A DNA stretch of 64,000 bases from DATBSK01 sp964501785 (lineage in GTDB: Bacteria > Actinomycetota > Acidimicrobiia > IMCC26256 > PALSA-555). Where the stretch lies: contig CAZCUD010000015.1 of NCBI GenBank assembly GCA_964501785.1, positions 39,806-103,805 on the forward strand, given 5' to 3'. Shown here in pieces: positions 60,425 to 64,000 of the stretch (position 1 is its first letter; every line of letters begins with the position of its first letter). The position numbers were made by a program, and so were the translations under genes. Under the pieces are notes generated by a model. That model did no database searches. It saw only the letters and a program-made list of their open reading frames with translations, and was not told the DNA's origin.

Positions 60425-61930
60425 TCAGCGCCCGGCGCGGCGTGCGACGAGGACGTCCTCTTCGTCGCTCACGACTTCCCAGTCCTCGGTCGCCAGGATC
60501 CGGTCGAGCAGCAGCCGGTCGGCCACGCCGAGCGCGGCGCGGTCCACGACGATCCAGTCGACGTCGCGGGGATCGTGGGTGTCGCGGTCGCGGTAGCCCC
60601 AGTTGCTCGCCTGCCACGGGTTGGGGAACGTGTAGACGCGCTCGCGCCGGCTGAGCTGGGGCACGAAGGTGAACACCGCGCTCACCGATGCGTCGTCGGG
60701 CACACGCTCGACCGCGGCCCGCTTCGCGTCGAGGCGGGTGTCGGTCGTCGGCGGCCACCAGCCCGCATCGTGCTCCGCGCCGATCGGCGACGGCCCCCAC
60801 GCGATCGTCGACGCGAGTGCGCAGGCGAGCACGAACGACGGGATCGCCCACCGCGCGGCCCCACCGATCCGGCGCACCAGGAACCCCACGCCCTCGACCG
60901 CGGCGATCGCCACCGCGGCGAGCGGCATGGCGGCGTAGTGGTAGCTGATGCTCCGGGTCCACGACGGGTCGGCGATCGCGTTGACGCCGAACTGGGGGAG
61001 ACCGATGAGGAGCGCGCCCGGGGCGAGGAACGCGGTGAGGCCGAACGGCGCGAGGAGCTTCCACGCGAAGTCCACCGTCTCCGACGACCCGACCCGGCTC
61101 GTGATCGCCCCCGGGTCCTCGACCGCGGTCTCGAGCACACCGCCGGGTGAGCCGCCCACGCCCGCGTACAGGTTCTCGTAGTGGGCGGGGTACCCCGAGA
61201 CCGTCGGGAGCAGCAGCTGCGACACGGCGAGGAAGTAGAGGAGCGCCAGCCCTGCCGTGATCAGCCCGGCGCGTCGGTCGGCTGCGGTGTGCCGCGGGCG
61301 GAAGGCGATGACGAGCCCGAGGAGGACCATGGCGAGCGCCACGTCCTCCTTCCACGAGATCGCGAGCACGGCCCAGCCCGCGAACCATCCCCACGACCGT
61401 CGGGTCGCGCAGAGGTACGCGCACAGGAGGGGCGTCACCGCCATCGACTCCGGGTGGAACAGCTCCCAACCCAGGAACTGCAGCGCCGGATGGAGCAGGT
61501 ACGCGCCACCGAGCGCGGCCGCGCCCCACGGGTGGAGGCCGCGGTCGCGCGCGAGCAGGTAGAGCGGGACGGCTCCGAGCGCGAGCACGCTCACCTGGAG
61601 CACGTTCAGGAAGTCGGGACCGGCGCCGAGCCACGAGGCCGGTGCCAGCAGGTAGAACGCGAACGTCCCGTGGTGGCCGAAGACGGGGAGCCCGCGCACG
61701 GTGATGAAGTCGTGGCCGTGCGCGAGGAGCCACACCGCCTGGTCGTAGATGCCCATGTCGAAGTCGACCGTCCAGAACCGGTCCTGGCGCCGCACCACGA
61801 GCACCGCGAACGTGGCGACCCAGATCGCGATCGCGCCGGCGAGCACGAGGGCGGCCGGATGCGCGTCGACGAGCCGACGACGGGCGCGGGTCACGAGGCC
61901 TTCGCGCGCGTCGGCGGTCACCGTCTGCAC
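60425..61930 (-). CDS. Polytopic membrane protein, DUF2079-like
   Basis: 501 residues from GTG 61930, with about 9-11 membrane helices. The first extracytoplasmic loop reads FWTVDFDMGIYDQAVWLLAHG, the DFDxGIYDQ motif of DUF2079, a GT-C-superfamily group of unknown activity. Other landmarks are WELFHPESMAVTPL and SWKEDVALAMVLLG. The exported C-terminal domain holds PQLSRRERVYTFPNP. It is encoded against the direction of hpf and secA and interrupts an otherwise conserved order. A sugar transferase using polyprenyl-phosphate donors is plausible. Confidence 0.8.
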   Translation of the reverse strand: MQTVTADAREGLVTRARRRLVDAHPAALVLAGAIAIWVATFAVLVVRRQDRFWTVDFDMGIYDQAVWLLAHGHDFITVRGLPVFGHHGTFAFYLLAPASWLGAGPDFLNVLQVSVLALGAVPLYLLARDRGLHPWGAAALGGAYLLHPALQFLGWELFHPESMAVTPLLCAYLCATRRSWGWFAGWAVLAISWKEDVALAMVLLGLVIAFRPRHTAADRRAGLITAGLALLYFLAVSQLLLPTVSGYPAHYENLYAGVGGSPGGVLETAVEDPGAITSRVGSSETVDFAWKLLAPFGLTAFLAPGALLIGLPQFGVNAIADPSWTRSISYHYAAMPLAAVAIAAVEGVGFLVRRIGGAARWAIPSFVLACALASTIAWGPSPIGAEHDAGWWPPTTDTRLDAKRAAVERVPDDASVSAVFTFVPQLSRRERVYTFPNPWQASNWGYRDRDTHDPRDVDWIVVDRAALGVADRLLLDRILATEDWEVVSDEEDVLVARRAGR

Positions 61931-61936
61931 CGGCGC

Positions 61937-61942
61937 ATCGTG
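61937..61942 (-). promoter_or_regulatory. -10-like CACGAT for the DUF2079-like gene
   Basis: CACGAT on the minus strand is followed by GCGCCG (6 nt) and GTG 61930; the same 6 nt separate -10 and ATG at 7259. Confidence 0.4.
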
Positions 61943-61991
61943 CCACTGCGATCCGGCTCGTCCCGCTCGCGGGCGTCGACAGGACCGCCAG

Positions 61992-61997
61992 TAGTCT
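61992..61997 (+). promoter_or_regulatory. -10 hexamer TAGTCT for secA
   Basis: TAGTCT is followed by 9 nt and ATG 62007; divergent from the DUF2079-like promoter by 49 nt. Confidence 0.5.
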
Positions 61998-62006
61998 GGG
62001 GGCGCC

Positions 62007-64000
<1,994 letters not shown>

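Overview
The window is very GC-rich, densely coded DNA from an actinobacterium. Support comes from F420 cofactor genes, an LCP envelope ligase, an Asp-type MurA, pervasive leaderless start signals (TANNNT, usually 6-8 nt before ATG/GTG) and a gene order that, from memory, follows the LCP-to-secA neighbourhood of mycobacteria and streptomycetes. An Acidimicrobiia-like lineage is my guess; no marker here proves the class. I see no rRNA, tRNA, CRISPR array, insertion sequence or prophage.

Left part (1-32 kb), mixed metabolism. It opens with the 3' end of a TIM-barrel hydrolase-like gene, a small exported protein, a sulfotransferase and a phosphoribosyltransferase-hydrolase fusion. On the minus strand follow a carotenoid oxygenase, glpX and two tandem secreted paralogs. 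Then come an SDR, a limonene-epoxide-hydrolase-like protein, a B12-dependent acyl-CoA mutase whose substrate-pocket residues are of the isobutyryl-CoA type, an O-methyltransferase-like gene and a D-amino-acid deacylase. A minus-strand, translationally coupled trio (GT4 glycosyltransferase, methyltransferase, helical-barrel protein) suggests a methylated-glycan module. An S9 peptidase, an alpha/beta hydrolase, a nucleotide cyclase, an enoyl-CoA hydratase with no standard start codon, murA, nfu-meaB-enoyl-CoA hydratase, galT, a flavin disulfide-reductase homologue, PhzF, a biotin carboxylase/BCCP protein, birA and pabC/pabB complete this part.

Middle part (32-42 kb), sugar nucleotides and cofactor F420. 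LCP protein, UDP-glucose dehydrogenase, UDP-glucuronate decarboxylase and a GT2 enzyme form one run of touching genes that should make and use UDP-xylose. A His-rich membrane protein, a ManC-like nucleotidyltransferase and a GalE-like epimerase follow. Opposite lies cofD-cofE-nitroreductase, the F420 tailoring steps, with the mycobacterial FbiB fusion split into two genes.

Right part (42-64 kb), envelope and housekeeping. A phasin-like coiled-coil protein faces a 1070-residue membrane GT2 protein, a DUF5719-like exported protein and a thioredoxin-like protein. FtsH, a CPBP protease and a zinc-ribbon microprotein with a G-rich leader follow. Then come a GT-C-like membrane protein, phosphomannomutase, a Trm112-like protein and a PGI/PMI-type isomerase (mannose supply), ahcY behind a structured leader, mtnA, comF, a short hpf, a DUF2079 membrane protein on the minus strand, and the first two thirds of secA.

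Neighbours are often joined by GTGA or TGATG overlaps, and convergent genes abut or share their stop codons. Most genes therefore sit in short coupled operons, each behind its own -10 box.
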